From positions 1 through 64,000 of the forward strand of contig JAUNWT010000004.1 in assembly GCA_030540195.1 (NCBI GenBank): DNA of 64,000 nucleotides, given 5' to 3'. This document shows, in pieces, positions 53,047 through 63,164 of this stretch (its first letter is position 1; each line of letters starts with the position of its first letter). The position numbers were made by a program, and so were the translations under genes. The notes under the pieces were generated by a model that did no database searches, was not told the origin of the DNA, and was given only the letters and a program-made list of their open reading frames with translations. The stretch is from Bacillota bacterium (GTDB lineage: Bacteria > Bacillota_I > Bacilli_A > Erysipelotrichales > Coprobacillaceae).

Positions 53047-53250
53047 TAAAATATAAAAACGCCCTCATAAGGACGTTTCAACGCGGTACCACCTTAATTC
53101 GTATTTTCATACGCACTTTCATCTTAACGCGATTAACGATTACTCTTTTCAAGTAATTCCTCACAAGTGTCCCATAGCTTCCATACAAAGATTTTCACCA
53201 ACCATCTTCTCTCTAACTATTTCCACTATTTAATCTTGCTCAATGGATTA
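53047..53250 (-). promoter_or_regulatory. histidine T-box leader of hisS-aspS-pepQ
   Basis: The T-box sequence AAGGTGGTACCGCG is followed by the terminator AACGTCCT/AGGGCGTT and a T run. Stem I contains GGTTGGTG. The specifier loop reads GGACACTT with the histidine codon CAC at 53167-53169. Alignment of this loop with that of the tyrS T-box (GAATACAC) supports the choice. Confidence 0.9.
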
Positions 53251-53255
53251 CAAAG

Positions 53256-53284
53256 ATTATATAAAATAATGACTAAAAAATCAA
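53256..53284 (-). promoter_or_regulatory. hisS promoter, proximal
   Basis: TTGATT (53279-53284, minus) and TATAAT (53256-53261) are 17 bp apart, close before the T-box. A second upstream candidate is an extended -10 TGG-TATACT at 53304-53312. Confidence 0.65.
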
Positions 53285-53344
53285 TTCCTATTTTAGCATC
53301 TATAGTATACCACGTTTTTTAATCATTTATGTCTCAAATTTGTC

Positions 53345-53602
53345 TCATTTTTGTTTCATTTTTGAAAGACGATACTCTTCTACAATAAATTGTGACAAAT
53401 CTTCTTTTAAACTATGGTTATCATAATAAACAAGACGTGTTTTCTTCTTTCTAGCAATATCATTCAATTTTAAAAGACAACTTTCAACGGGTTTTGTTTT
53501 TTCATTTTGACTATAAACAACAAGAAGCTGATAGAAACGTTCTACCAGCTTTTTGCCAACTTGATCATTATATAAAATATTTATTGCACGACGATCAATC
53601 AT
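53345..53602 (-). CDS. small basic protein of unknown function, coupled to purB
   Basis: An 85-residue protein, MIDRRAINILYNDQ at the start and many lysines and arginines (ARKKKTRLVYYDNHSLKEDL). I do not recognise it. It is predicted mostly helical, without membrane segment or metal motif. The ATG shares one base with the purB stop (TAATG), so it is the last gene of the purine operon by position. No terminator is obvious after it. Whether it has a role in purine metabolism cannot be told. Confidence 0.65.
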   Translation of the reverse strand: MIDRRAINILYNDQVGKKLVERFYQLLVVYSQNEKTKPVESCLLKLNDIARKKKTRLVYYDNHSLKEDLSQFIVEEYRLSKMKQK

Positions 53603-54981
53603 TATAAATCAATATCACATAAGTCAGAAGCATATCCAATATAACTTGCAGGTGTCATATCTAATAAAGTTTGACGATCCTCATCTGATAAAACATCTAA
53701 TCCTTTCGCAAATTCCATAATTGCTTCTTGTGAAATATTTTTACCTCTTGTAAGTTCTTTTAATTGATCATAAGCATCAGAAATACCATATTTTCTAAGC
53801 ATTGTTTGAATTGGCTCAGCAAGAACTTCCCATTTTTCATTTAAGTCAGCTGCAAGTTTATCTTTATTAACCACACATTTAGCTAAACCATTTGTTGTTT
53901 CACTAATTGCTTGTAAAGAATAACCAAAAGCTAAACCAATATTTCTTTGACTTGAACTATCTGATAAATCTCTTTGCATACGTGATCTAGGTAATTTATT
54001 TGATAAACCAACACAAATATTATTAGACATATCAACATTTGCTTCTGAGTTTTCAAAACGAATTGGATTGACTTTATGAGGCATTGTACTACTTCCTACT
54101 TCTCCTTTTACAGGAATTTGTTTGAAGTATTCCATAGAAATATATAGCCACATATCAACATCAAAATCTACTAACACATTATTGAAATGACGGATACCAT
54201 CTAGAATATGACATGTATAATCATGACTTTCAATTTGTGTTGTTAAAGGATTGTAAGTTAATCCTAAATATTCTTCTACAAATTTTTTATTAAGAGTTTG
54301 CCAATCTAATTGAGGAAATGCTGTTAAAATAGCACTATAGTTTCCTGTTGCCCCATTAAATTTAGCTTTAATTTTAATATTTTCAATATTTTCAATGCTT
54401 GAAGTAAAACGATAAGCATAAACCTTAAATTCTTTACCAATTGTTGTTGGTGTAGCAGGTTGACCATGTGTATGAGCTAACATCGCATCATTTTTATGTT
54501 CAACAGCCCATTTATTAATAACAGCAGTAAATTCTTTTGCTTTCTTCAACCAAACATCATTTAAACCATGTTTGATCATACAAGCATAAGATGTATTATT
54601 AATATCTTCTGAAGTACATCCAATATGAACAAAACTGATTAAATAATCATATCCCATATCTTTTAATTGATTTCCAATGAAATATTCTACTGCTTTAACA
54701 TCATGTCTTGTAATAGCTTCAATATCTTTGATTGCTTTAAAAGAATCATAATTGAAATCTTTTGAAATAGCTTCAATTTGTCCTAAATTATCTTTGTTGA
54801 ATTTAGAAAGTACATCACTTTCCACATTTTCAATTAAGAATTTTAACCATTGAATTTCAACAAAAACACGATATTTCACTAAAGCATATTCAGAAAAATA
54901 TTCACCTAAAGCATCTTTAATACCTGCATAACGTCCATCTAAAGGACTTAATGTAAAACATTCAAATTGTTGTTTATCCAT
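53602..54981 (-). CDS. purB: adenylosuccinate lyase
   Basis: Cleaves SAICAR to AICAR and adenylosuccinate to AMP. At 459 residues it matches the longer PurB type (E. coli-like): LSPLDGRYAGI near the start, VEYFIGNQL, HIGCTSEDINNTSYA, HTHGQPATPTTIGKEF, and the signature GSSTMPHKVNPIRFENSE. I start at 54981, where GAGGTGG lies upstream and the ATG is one base after the purL stop. It serves both branches of purine synthesis. Confidence 0.97.
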   Translation of the reverse strand: MDKQQFECFTLSPLDGRYAGIKDALGEYFSEYALVKYRVFVEIQWLKFLIENVESDVLSKFNKDNLGQIEAISKDFNYDSFKAIKDIEAITRHDVKAVEYFIGNQLKDMGYDYLISFVHIGCTSEDINNTSYACMIKHGLNDVWLKKAKEFTAVINKWAVEHKNDAMLAHTHGQPATPTTIGKEFKVYAYRFTSSIENIENIKIKAKFNGATGNYSAILTAFPQLDWQTLNKKFVEEYLGLTYNPLTTQIESHDYTCHILDGIRHFNNVLVDFDVDMWLYISMEYFKQIPVKGEVGSSTMPHKVNPIRFENSEANVDMSNNICVGLSNKLPRSRMQRDLSDSSSQRNIGLAFGYSLQAISETTNGLAKCVVNKDKLAADLNEKWEVLAEPIQTMLRKYGISDAYDQLKELTRGKNISQEAIMEFAKGLDVLSDEDRQTLLDMTPASYIGYASDLCDIDL

Positions 54982-54982
54982 T

Positions 54983-57900
54983 CTATTTACCACCTCTAAA
55001 ATAATTTACACCAGCTTCAAATAATTTTTGATCCATTTCACCATAAACATTTTTAAAACGGTTTTCTCCTTGACGTTCACTATGTCCCATCTTACCAAGA
55101 ACACGACCATCACGAGAAACAATACCTTCAATAGCATACATTGAACCATTAGGATTATATGGTGTTTGCATTGTAACTTTACGATTAGGGTCAACATATT
55201 GAGAGAATACTTGTCCATTAGCAAATAATTCATCAATAACTTCTTTAGGAGCAACAAAACGTCCTTCTCCATGAGAAATAGGAATAACATGAACATCTCC
55301 CACATTGACATTAGCAAGCCATGGTGATTTAACAGAACCAATACGTGTATCTACAAATTGAGATAAGTGACGACCAATGGTATTGAATGTAAGAGTTGCA
55401 TCATTTTCAGACATATCTCTAATTTCACCATATGGAAGTAATCCTAATTTAATAAGTGCTTGGAATCCATTACAAATACCAATCATTAAACCATCTCTAT
55501 TATCTAATAAATCACTAATTGCTGCTTTTAATCTTGGATTTCTTAAAACTGTTGCAATAAATTTACCTGAACCTTCAGGTTCATCACCAGCAGAGAATCC
55601 TCCTGGTATCATCACAATATTAGCACGTTTGATAGCATTTTCCAATTCATCAATCGATGTTTTTAACATTTCTTCTGTTTTATTTCTAATTAAGACAAGT
55701 TCAACTTTTGCCCCTGCTTTTTCAAAAGCACGTTTTGAATCATATTCACAGTTTGTTCCTGGGAACACTGGAATAACAACTAAAGGTGTTTCAATATATT
55801 GTTTTGCTTTTAACGTTGATCTTGTTTTACATTCGGCAACTTTAATATCTTGTGTAGGTGCTTTTTCTCTTGTTGGATAAACACTTTCCAATGGTGCTTT
55901 ATTGATTGCATAAGCTTCTTGAATAGAAATTGTATCCATTCCATAAGAGAATTTTTCACTATCATTTAAAGTAGCCACTACTCTATAATCTAAACCTACT
56001 AGATCTTTTTCAGATTTCACTTCAACAATAATATTTCCATAATTCTTTTCAACATAAGAAGCAAGTGAATGATCTGTATTGAAAGCAGCTCCTAAACCAT
56101 TACCAAAAGCCATTTTACAAACAGCTTCGATTACACCACCATCTTTAACTGTATATGCTGAATAAATTTTCTTTTGTTTCATTAAATCTTGGATAGCATC
56201 ATATTGTTTTTGTAAATGATCAAAATCAAAGACTCTAAATTGATCTTTTTTAATTTGAACTTCCGCTAAAATATGTCCTGCTTCTTTTGCTTCTGGTGTC
56301 ATAACATCATGAACATCACTTGCTGTAATCGCAAAAGAAACAAGTGTTGGTGGAACTGAAATATTTTCAAATGTTCCTGACATCGAATCTTTACCACCAA
56401 TTGATGGAAGTTTTAATTCTTGTTGAACACGATTAGCTCCAAGTAAAGCAGCTAATGGTTTACCCCAACGTTTTGGATCATCCAATAATTTTTCAAAATA
56501 TTCTTGGAATGAAAAACGAATTGTATGATAATTTCCACCCATTGCAACAATCTTAGCTACACTTTCAACAACAGCATACATAGCACCATGATATGGTGAC
56601 CATTTAGAAATTTTTGGATTATAACCATAAGCCATTAATGAAGCAGTTGTTGTTTCTTTTCCTAAAACAGGAATTAAAGCAGCCATACCTTCTGTTTCTG
56701 TGTGATATGTACGTCCACCATAAGGAGATAAAACTGTACCATTTCCAATAGATGAGTCAAATCTTTCAACAAGACCTTTTTGTGAAGCAACAGATAATCT
56801 TGATAATACTTCTTTTGTTGTACCAACAAAATCATTTCTTTCTTCTTCATCAAAAGGTGTACTTTCAAAGTTTGGTAATTCAACTTCAATATTTTGATAA
56901 CGTTTTGCCCCTGCAGCATCTAAGAAATCACGAGAAATATTAACAATATCTTTACCCATGTGTTTCATTACTAAACGATTTGTATCTGTAACAGTTGCCA
57001 CTTGAACAACTTCTAAGTTTTCTTTTGCACATTCTTCTTTAATGAAATCAACATCATAGTCATTGACAACAATTGCCATACGTTCTTGTGATTCACTAAT
57101 AGCAAGTTCTGTTCCTGTTAAACCATCATATTTTTTCAAAACAGCATCTAAATCAATATCAAGTCCTGGAGCAAGTTCACCAACGGCAACACAAACTCCA
57201 CCAGCTCCAAAGTCATTACATCTAACAACTTTTTCTGAGACGGCTTTATTTCTAAATAATCTTTGAATTTTTCTTTCTTCAACTGGATTTCCTTTTTGAA
57301 CTTCAGCACCTGCTGTTTCAATTGATTTTACGTCATGAGATTTTGAAGAACCAGTAGCACCACCGATACCATCACGTCCTGTACGTCCACCAATTAATAA
57401 GACGATTTGTCCATTTTGTGGTTCTAAACGTTTTACTTGTTCTTTTGGTGCAGCAGCTACAACAGCTCCTACTTCCATACGTTTAGCGATATAACCTTCA
57501 TCGTAGATTTCATGAACATAGCCAGTTGTTAAACCAATTTGGTTACCATAACTTGAAAAACCATGTGCTGCTTCTTGACAAATTTTTCTTTGAGGTAATT
57601 TACCTGGAGTAGTTTCAGCTAATGTTTTTCTTGGATCACCAGCTCCAGTAATACGCATTGATTGGTATACGTAAGCACGTCCTGAAAGTGGATCACGAAT
57701 AGCCCCACCTAAACATGTAGCAGCTCCCCCAAAAGGTTCGATTTCTGTAGGATGGTTATGTGTTTCATTTTTAAACATTAATAACCATTGTTCATCTCCT
57801 TGATTTGTATGAACAGTAATCTCAATAGAACATGCATTAATTTCTTCAGAAACTTCCATATCATCAAGATATCCTTTTTTACGAAGTTCTTTCATTGAAA

Positions 57901-58738
57901 TAGTTGCAAGATCCATTAAAGTAAGAGGTCTTGTTGTATTTACTCCATAAACGGCATGTCTACTTGTTTTATAGCTTTCAATATCTTTTTCTAAGATTTC
58001 TTTAAAAGCCCCACTTTGAATATCGATATCTGTAATAACTGTCGCAAATGTTGTATGACGACAGTGATCTGACCAATATGTATCTAATACTTTGATTTCT
58101 GTTTCAGTAGGATCTCTATGTTCTTCATTTTTAAAGTAATCTTGTGTTACTTTTAAATCATCAAGATTCATAGCCATTCCATTATCTTTTAAGAATTGAT
58201 TTAATCCTGCTTCATCTAAATCATTAAATCCAGTTAAAGTTGGTACAGGTTTAATATCAGGTGTTTCATCATTTAAATGTTCTGGTTTTTCTAAAGAAGC
58301 AATTCTTTGATCAACAGGGTTAATTAAATAATGTTTAATTTGATTTAAAACATCTTCATTTTTATCAATGTCTACTACAATAAGTTTGGCACATCTTACT
58401 TTTGTTGAAGATGTTCCTGTTAGAATTTGGAAACATTGTTCGCATGAATCAGCACGTTGGTCATATTGACCAGGTAAAAATTCAATTGCGAAGACAGATT
58501 CTTTTTCATTCATTGGAAATGTTTCATCATAAACATGATCCACCATTGGTTCAGCAAGAATTGTATTAATTCCTTGTTGTAAGATTTCTTCACTAATTCC
58601 TTGTACATCATAACGATGAACAATACGAAGTGAATGAATCGTTAAACCTAATTGTTCAACGAGGTTTGTTTGAATTTCATGCGCTTCTGTTGCGTATTCT
58701 TTTCTTTTTTCTACATAAATTCTTCTTACATTTGTCAT
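54983..58738 (-). CDS. purL: phosphoribosylformylglycinamidine synthase, single-chain
   Basis: Converts FGAR to FGAM with glutamine. The 1251-residue protein fuses all parts: an N-terminal PurS-like region (1-~150), the linker, two AIRS-type synthetase halves with DTYWSDHCRHTTF, FKNETHNHPTEIEPFGGAATCLGGAIRD, GGRTGRDGIGGATGSS, and a C-terminal class I glutaminase with PGTNCEYDSKRAF, VMIPGGFSAGDEPEGSGK, and nucleophile GICNGFQALIKLGLLPYG. Many Firmicutes have separate PurS, PurL and PurQ; this is the large fused form known from Clostridia and proteobacteria. It is followed by purB. Confidence 0.97.
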   Translation of the reverse strand: MTNVRRIYVEKRKEYATEAHEIQTNLVEQLGLTIHSLRIVHRYDVQGISEEILQQGINTILAEPMVDHVYDETFPMNEKESVFAIEFLPGQYDQRADSCEQCFQILTGTSSTKVRCAKLIVVDIDKNEDVLNQIKHYLINPVDQRIASLEKPEHLNDETPDIKPVPTLTGFNDLDEAGLNQFLKDNGMAMNLDDLKVTQDYFKNEEHRDPTETEIKVLDTYWSDHCRHTTFATVITDIDIQSGAFKEILEKDIESYKTSRHAVYGVNTTRPLTLMDLATISMKELRKKGYLDDMEVSEEINACSIEITVHTNQGDEQWLLMFKNETHNHPTEIEPFGGAATCLGGAIRDPLSGRAYVYQSMRITGAGDPRKTLAETTPGKLPQRKICQEAAHGFSSYGNQIGLTTGYVHEIYDEGYIAKRMEVGAVVAAAPKEQVKRLEPQNGQIVLLIGGRTGRDGIGGATGSSKSHDVKSIETAGAEVQKGNPVEERKIQRLFRNKAVSEKVVRCNDFGAGGVCVAVGELAPGLDIDLDAVLKKYDGLTGTELAISESQERMAIVVNDYDVDFIKEECAKENLEVVQVATVTDTNRLVMKHMGKDIVNISRDFLDAAGAKRYQNIEVELPNFESTPFDEEERNDFVGTTKEVLSRLSVASQKGLVERFDSSIGNGTVLSPYGGRTYHTETEGMAALIPVLGKETTTASLMAYGYNPKISKWSPYHGAMYAVVESVAKIVAMGGNYHTIRFSFQEYFEKLLDDPKRWGKPLAALLGANRVQQELKLPSIGGKDSMSGTFENISVPPTLVSFAITASDVHDVMTPEAKEAGHILAEVQIKKDQFRVFDFDHLQKQYDAIQDLMKQKKIYSAYTVKDGGVIEAVCKMAFGNGLGAAFNTDHSLASYVEKNYGNIIVEVKSEKDLVGLDYRVVATLNDSEKFSYGMDTISIQEAYAINKAPLESVYPTREKAPTQDIKVAECKTRSTLKAKQYIETPLVVIPVFPGTNCEYDSKRAFEKAGAKVELVLIRNKTEEMLKTSIDELENAIKRANIVMIPGGFSAGDEPEGSGKFIATVLRNPRLKAAISDLLDNRDGLMIGICNGFQALIKLGLLPYGEIRDMSENDATLTFNTIGRHLSQFVDTRIGSVKSPWLANVNVGDVHVIPISHGEGRFVAPKEVIDELFANGQVFSQYVDPNRKVTMQTPYNPNGSMYAIEGIVSRDGRVLGKMGHSERQGENRFKNVYGEMDQKLFEAGVNYFRGGK

Positions 58739-58749
58739 AGAGTTCTCTC

Positions 58750-60003
58750 CTATCTAAGTCCAATATCATGACGATAGTACATACCATCGAATGTAATAAT
58801 TGTAGCAGTTTCATAGACTTTCGCAAGTGCTTCTTGTAAATTTGCCCCTCTTGCACATACATTTAAAACACGTCCACCATTTGTCACAAGTTTACCATCT
58901 TTTAAAGCTGTTCCTGCATGGAAAACAACAATATCATCACTTACTTTGTCAATATTTTTAATTTCAATTCCTTTTTCATATTTACCTGGATAACCTCCAC
59001 TTGCTAGAACAAGACAAGCCACATGGTCATCTGACCACTTAACATCAACTTGATCTAAAGTATAAGTTGCACAAGCATCCATGATTTCATAAAGATCACT
59101 TTCTAAACGAAGAAGGATGGATTGTGTTTCAGGATCACCAAAACGAACATTAAATTCAAGTACTTTTGCTTGATTATTTTCAATCATTAAACCAATGAAA
59201 ACAACCCCACGATAATCCATTTCATCTTCTTTAAGTCCTTGCATAAATGGATCAAGAATATCTTTTTTCAAGACTTCATCCATACCTTCTGGTAAAAATG
59301 GATTTGGAGAAACAGTTCCCATACCACCTGTATTAGGTCCTTTATTTCCATCAAAGATTTGTTTATGATCTTTTGCTGAAACCATTGGTACAATTGTTTT
59401 ACCATCTGTAAAACAAAGTAAAGAACATTCAAATCCTGTTAAGAATTCTTCTAATACAACTTTACTTCCGGCACCATCTAAAGCACCATCAACCATCATT
59501 TCTTTTAAAGTAGAAATGGCATCTTCTTTATTTTCAACAATGACAACACCTTTTCCAGCAGCTAAACCATCTGCTTTGATTACTAAAGGAAAATCAAAGT
59601 GATCAACTTCTTTACAAGCTTTTTCAAAGTCTGTGACTTCAACATATTTTGCTGTAGGAATATGATGTCTAATCATAAAATCTTTAGAGAAAGCTTTGCT
59701 TCCTTCTAAAGTTGCTGCTTTTTTTTGAGGGCCAAAAGCTTTATAACCTGCTTTTTCAATATCATCAGCAAGACCATTACATAAAGGAACTTCTGGACCA
59801 ATAACTGTTAAATCGATTTGATTTTTTTGAATAAAATCAACAATAAATTCATTATCTTCTACTGAACCAGGTACACATGTACCTAAACTTGCAATCCCAG
59901 GATTTCCTGGAATTGCATAAAGTTCAGTTACTTTTGGACTTTGTTTTAATTTATAAGCAATCGCATGTTCACGACCACCACTACCGATTACAAGAACTTT
60001 CAT
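58750..60003 (-). CDS. purD: phosphoribosylamine--glycine ligase
   Basis: ATP-grasp enzyme joining phosphoribosylamine and glycine to GAR. The 417 residues show MKVLVIGSGGREHAIAYKL, GPEVPLCNGLADD, FPLVIKADGLAAGKGVVIV, HKQIFDGNKGPNTGGMGTVSPNPF and FNVRFGDPETQ (metal ligands). GGAGG precedes the ATG. It lies between purH and purL, with 9-12 bp gaps. Confidence 0.98.
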   Translation of the reverse strand: MKVLVIGSGGREHAIAYKLKQSPKVTELYAIPGNPGIASLGTCVPGSVEDNEFIVDFIQKNQIDLTVIGPEVPLCNGLADDIEKAGYKAFGPQKKAATLEGSKAFSKDFMIRHHIPTAKYVEVTDFEKACKEVDHFDFPLVIKADGLAAGKGVVIVENKEDAISTLKEMMVDGALDGAGSKVVLEEFLTGFECSLLCFTDGKTIVPMVSAKDHKQIFDGNKGPNTGGMGTVSPNPFLPEGMDEVLKKDILDPFMQGLKEDEMDYRGVVFIGLMIENNQAKVLEFNVRFGDPETQSILLRLESDLYEIMDACATYTLDQVDVKWSDDHVACLVLASGGYPGKYEKGIEIKNIDKVSDDIVVFHAGTALKDGKLVTNGGRVLNVCARGANLQEALAKVYETATIITFDGMYYRHDIGLR

Positions 60004-60012
60004 ATAAGCCTC

Positions 60013-61536
60013 CTAGTGTCTAAAGTGTCTATATCCACTAAATACCATAGGGATATTTTTTTCGTTACATAAATCAATTGAATCTTGATCTCTAATTGAA
60101 CCACCTGGTTGAATGATTGCTTGAACACCTGCATCTGCAGCTACTTGAACACAGTCATTGAATGGGAAGAAAGCATCTGAAGCAAGTACTGAACCTTTGA
60201 AATCTTTATCAGGATTATTATGAATTGCATTTTCTAAAGCCCATACTCTTGATGTTTGTCCTCCACCAATAGCAAGTGTTACACCATTTTTAACAATACA
60301 GATTGCATTTGATTTGACATATTTAACAACTTTCATACCAAATTCCATATCTGTAAGTTGTTCTTTTGTAGGTTGAGCATTTGTCACAACTTTCATTTCA
60401 TCAATCATTTTTGTATTTAATTCTTGAACTAATACTTTTCCTTCAAGATATTTAATATCGTATTTAGCACCACGTGCATCTATGTTTTTAAGTTTTAAAA
60501 TACGTAAGTTTTTCTTTTTCTTTAAGATTTCTAAAGCATCATCATCAAAATCTGGTGCAGCTACGATTTCTAAGAAAATCTTATGCATTTGTTCAGCTGT
60601 TGCTTTATCAATTTTATAGTTAACAGCAACGATTCCACCAAAGATAGATTGAGGATCTGCTTCATAAGCTTTCATATAAGAATCATAACCTGTATCACCA
60701 ATAGCAACACCACAAGGAGTTGAATGTTTGATGGCAGCTGTAACGATTTGATCCCCAAATTCTCTAACAAGTGCTACAGCTCCATATAAATCGTTTACAT
60801 TGTTAAATGAAATTTCTTTACCATGAAGTTGTTCATAATCTAATAAAGATTTTTGAACATAGTTATCTTCATATTTATTAGCTGCTTGTTGAGAGTTTTC
60901 ACCATAACGTAAATGTTCTACTTTCTTTAATGAAAGATTTAATGTATCTGGGAATTGATCTCCTACTTGATCTGCAAAGTATCTTGAAATCATTGCATCA
61001 TAAGCACCTGTCATAGAAAATGCTTTATAAGCAAGATTCATTCTGAAATCAAAATCAGTTGTATCATTTTTAATTGCATCTAAAACATTGTCATAATCTT
61101 TTGGATCCGTAACGATTAAAACATCTTTAAAGTTTTTAGCTGCTGAACGGATCATTGATGGTCCACCAATATCAATATTTTCAATCATATCTGGTAAATC
61201 TTTACCAGCTTTTAAAGCTTTTTCAAATTCATATAAGTTGACACATACTAAATCAATTGGATGAATACCATGCTTTTTAATTGTTTCAACATGACTAGGT
61301 AAATCACGACGATATAAAAGTCCTCCATGAACCATTGGATGAAGTGTTTTAACACGTCCATCTAACATTTCAGGAAATCCTGTTACATCATCAATTGCAA
61401 TACAAGAAACTCCATTTTCTTGTAAAACTTTCATTGTACCTCCTGTTGATACAATTTCAAAACCTAATTCTACTAATCCTTTAGCAAAATCAACAACCCC
61501 ATCTTTATTTGTAACTGAAATTAAAGCTCTTTTCAT
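60013..61536 (-). CDS. purH: bifunctional AICAR transformylase/IMP cyclohydrolase
   Basis: Performs the last two steps to IMP. The N-terminal IMP cyclohydrolase (1-~195) has ALISVTNKDGVVDFAKGLVELGFEIVSTGGT, DGRVKTLHPMVHGGLL and GGPSMIRSAAKNFKDV; the C-terminal transformylase has LRYGENSQQAA, IKHSTPCGVA and VRDQDSIDL-like IRDQDSIDLCNEKNIPMVFSGYRHFRH. It is 507 residues and directly follows purN. Confidence 0.98.
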   Translation of the reverse strand: MKRALISVTNKDGVVDFAKGLVELGFEIVSTGGTMKVLQENGVSCIAIDDVTGFPEMLDGRVKTLHPMVHGGLLYRRDLPSHVETIKKHGIHPIDLVCVNLYEFEKALKAGKDLPDMIENIDIGGPSMIRSAAKNFKDVLIVTDPKDYDNVLDAIKNDTTDFDFRMNLAYKAFSMTGAYDAMISRYFADQVGDQFPDTLNLSLKKVEHLRYGENSQQAANKYEDNYVQKSLLDYEQLHGKEISFNNVNDLYGAVALVREFGDQIVTAAIKHSTPCGVAIGDTGYDSYMKAYEADPQSIFGGIVAVNYKIDKATAEQMHKIFLEIVAAPDFDDDALEILKKKKNLRILKLKNIDARGAKYDIKYLEGKVLVQELNTKMIDEMKVVTNAQPTKEQLTDMEFGMKVVKYVKSNAICIVKNGVTLAIGGGQTSRVWALENAIHNNPDKDFKGSVLASDAFFPFNDCVQVAADAGVQAIIQPGGSIRDQDSIDLCNEKNIPMVFSGYRHFRH

Positions 61537-62130
61537 TTAAATTACCTTTGCCTTTCCATCAATTATTTTTATCTTATTATCACAATATAGCCCTACAACT
61601 TCTGGTAGTAATTTATGTTCAATCTCTAACACCCTTTTTTGAATATCCTCCGCTGTGTCTAAATCCGATATATCACAAGCAACTTGTTTAATAATCGGTC
61701 CCCCATCGACAATATTTGAAACAAAGTGCACGGTTGCCCCCGAAACCTTTGCACCACGTTGTAATATAGCTTCATGAACATGCATTCCATACATCCCTGG
61801 TCCACAAAAAGAAGGAATAAGAGAAGGATGAATGTTCATAATTTTATTTGGATATGCATCAATTAACTCATCCGTTAAAATTGCTAGATAACCCGCTAAG
61901 ACAATAAAATCAATATTTCTTTCTTTTAACATCTTTACAATCAAAGCATCATCTTTTTTGACAACTGCTGTTTCAATACCGGCATCTTTGGCTCTTTGTA
62001 ACCCATAAGCCTTTTGACGATTAGAAAGAACAAGAGCGATTTCACCATTGATCTTTCCTTCGTTTTTTGCATCAATAATAGATTGTAAATCTGTTCCTCC
62101 ACCAGAAACAAAGACCGCAAATTTTAGCAT
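61537..62130 (-). CDS. purN: phosphoribosylglycinamide formyltransferase
   Basis: Formylates GAR with 10-formyl-THF. The 197-residue protein has [58 protein letters not shown] with the catalytic asparagine/histidine, and [18 protein letters not shown]. It overlaps purM by 7 bp and is directly followed by purH. Confidence 0.97.
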   Translation of the reverse strand: MLKFAVFVSGGGTDLQSIIDAKNEGKINGEIALVLSNRQKAYGLQRAKDAGIETAVVKKDDALIVKMLKERNIDFIVLAGYLAILTDELIDAYPNKIMNIHPSLIPSFCGPGMYGMHVHEAILQRGAKVSGATVHFVSNIVDGGPIIKQVACDISDLDTAEDIQKRVLEIEHKLLPEVVGLYCDNKIKIIDGKAKVI

Positions 62131-63149
62131 AGATCCACGCCCTTATCTCCTTCAACGATATTTCCAACAACATAGCATTTATCTCCTGCTTCTTCAATAG
62201 CTTTCATTGTTGCTTCAACATCTTCTGGATTAACTGCAATTACCATACCAAGACCCATATTGAATGTGTTATACATCATATGTTCTTCAATATTTCCATT
62301 TTTTTGAATTAAATCAAATAAAGCTGGTACTGGATAACTCTCTTTTTTAATAACAGCTCTTACATTTTCAGGAAGCATTCTTGGAACATTTTCAAAGAAA
62401 CCTCCACCTGTAATATGAGAGCATCCTTTAATTCTAACACCCGCATTTTTTACATTTTTTAAAGCTTTTACATAAATACGTGTTGGTTCAATTAAAGCTT
62501 CTCCTAAAGTTTTTCCTAATTCATCATAGTATGTATCTAATGATTCTTTTGTCATTTCAAACACTTTTCTAACAAGTGAAAAACCATTTGAATGAACGCC
62601 ACTTGAAGCAATACCAATAAGTGTATCTCCCGCTTTAATTGTTGAACCATCAATAATATCTTTTTTATCAACAACACCTACGGCAAAACCAGCTAAATCA
62701 TAATCATCTTCAGGCATTAAACCTGGATGTTCAGCTGTTTCACCACCAACTAAAGCACATTCAGATTGTAAACATCCTTCTGCAACACCACTTACGATTG
62801 AAGCAATCTTTTCAGGATAGTTTTTACCACAAGCAATATAGTCTAAGAAGAAAAGTGGTTCTCCTCCAGAACAAGCAATATCATTGACACACATTGCTAC
62901 AGCATCAATTCCAATTGTATCGTGTTTATCCATCACAAAAGCAAGTTTTACTTTTGTTCCACAACCATCTGTTCCTGATAATAAAACCGGTTCTTCCATA
63001 TTTTTAATTCCACTTAAATCAAAAGCACCAGCAAAACCACCAAGTCCTCCTAAGACTTCAGGACGCATTGTTTTTTTAACGTGTTCTTTCATTAATTCTA
63101 CTGATTTATAACCTGCTTCAATATCGACTCCAGCTTTTTTGTAATCCAT
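62124..63149 (-). CDS. purM: phosphoribosylformylglycinamidine cyclo-ligase
   Basis: Closes FGAM to AIR. The 341-residue AIRS-family enzyme has [21 protein letters not shown], the GGFAGAF segment, [57 protein letters not shown] and [21 protein letters not shown] precedes the ATG. It stands after purC, where purF is often found in Firmicutes. Confidence 0.98.
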   Translation of the reverse strand: MDYKKAGVDIEAGYKSVELMKEHVKKTMRPEVLGGLGGFAGAFDLSGIKNMEEPVLLSGTDGCGTKVKLAFVMDKHDTIGIDAVAMCVNDIACSGGEPLFFLDYIACGKNYPEKIASIVSGVAEGCLQSECALVGGETAEHPGLMPEDDYDLAGFAVGVVDKKDIIDGSTIKAGDTLIGIASSGVHSNGFSLVRKVFEMTKESLDTYYDELGKTLGEALIEPTRIYVKALKNVKNAGVRIKGCSHITGGGFFENVPRMLPENVRAVIKKESYPVPALFDLIQKNGNIEEHMMYNTFNMGLGMVIAVNPEDVEATMKAIEEAGDKCYVVGNIVEGDKGVDLC

Positions 63150-63164
63150 CTTTGTTCTCCTTAA

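Noticed and set aside
55377-55880. 167-residue plus-strand open frame
   Set aside because: It is antisense to the conserved glutaminase domain of purL; no ribosome site or promoter and no recognised motif. A shadow frame.
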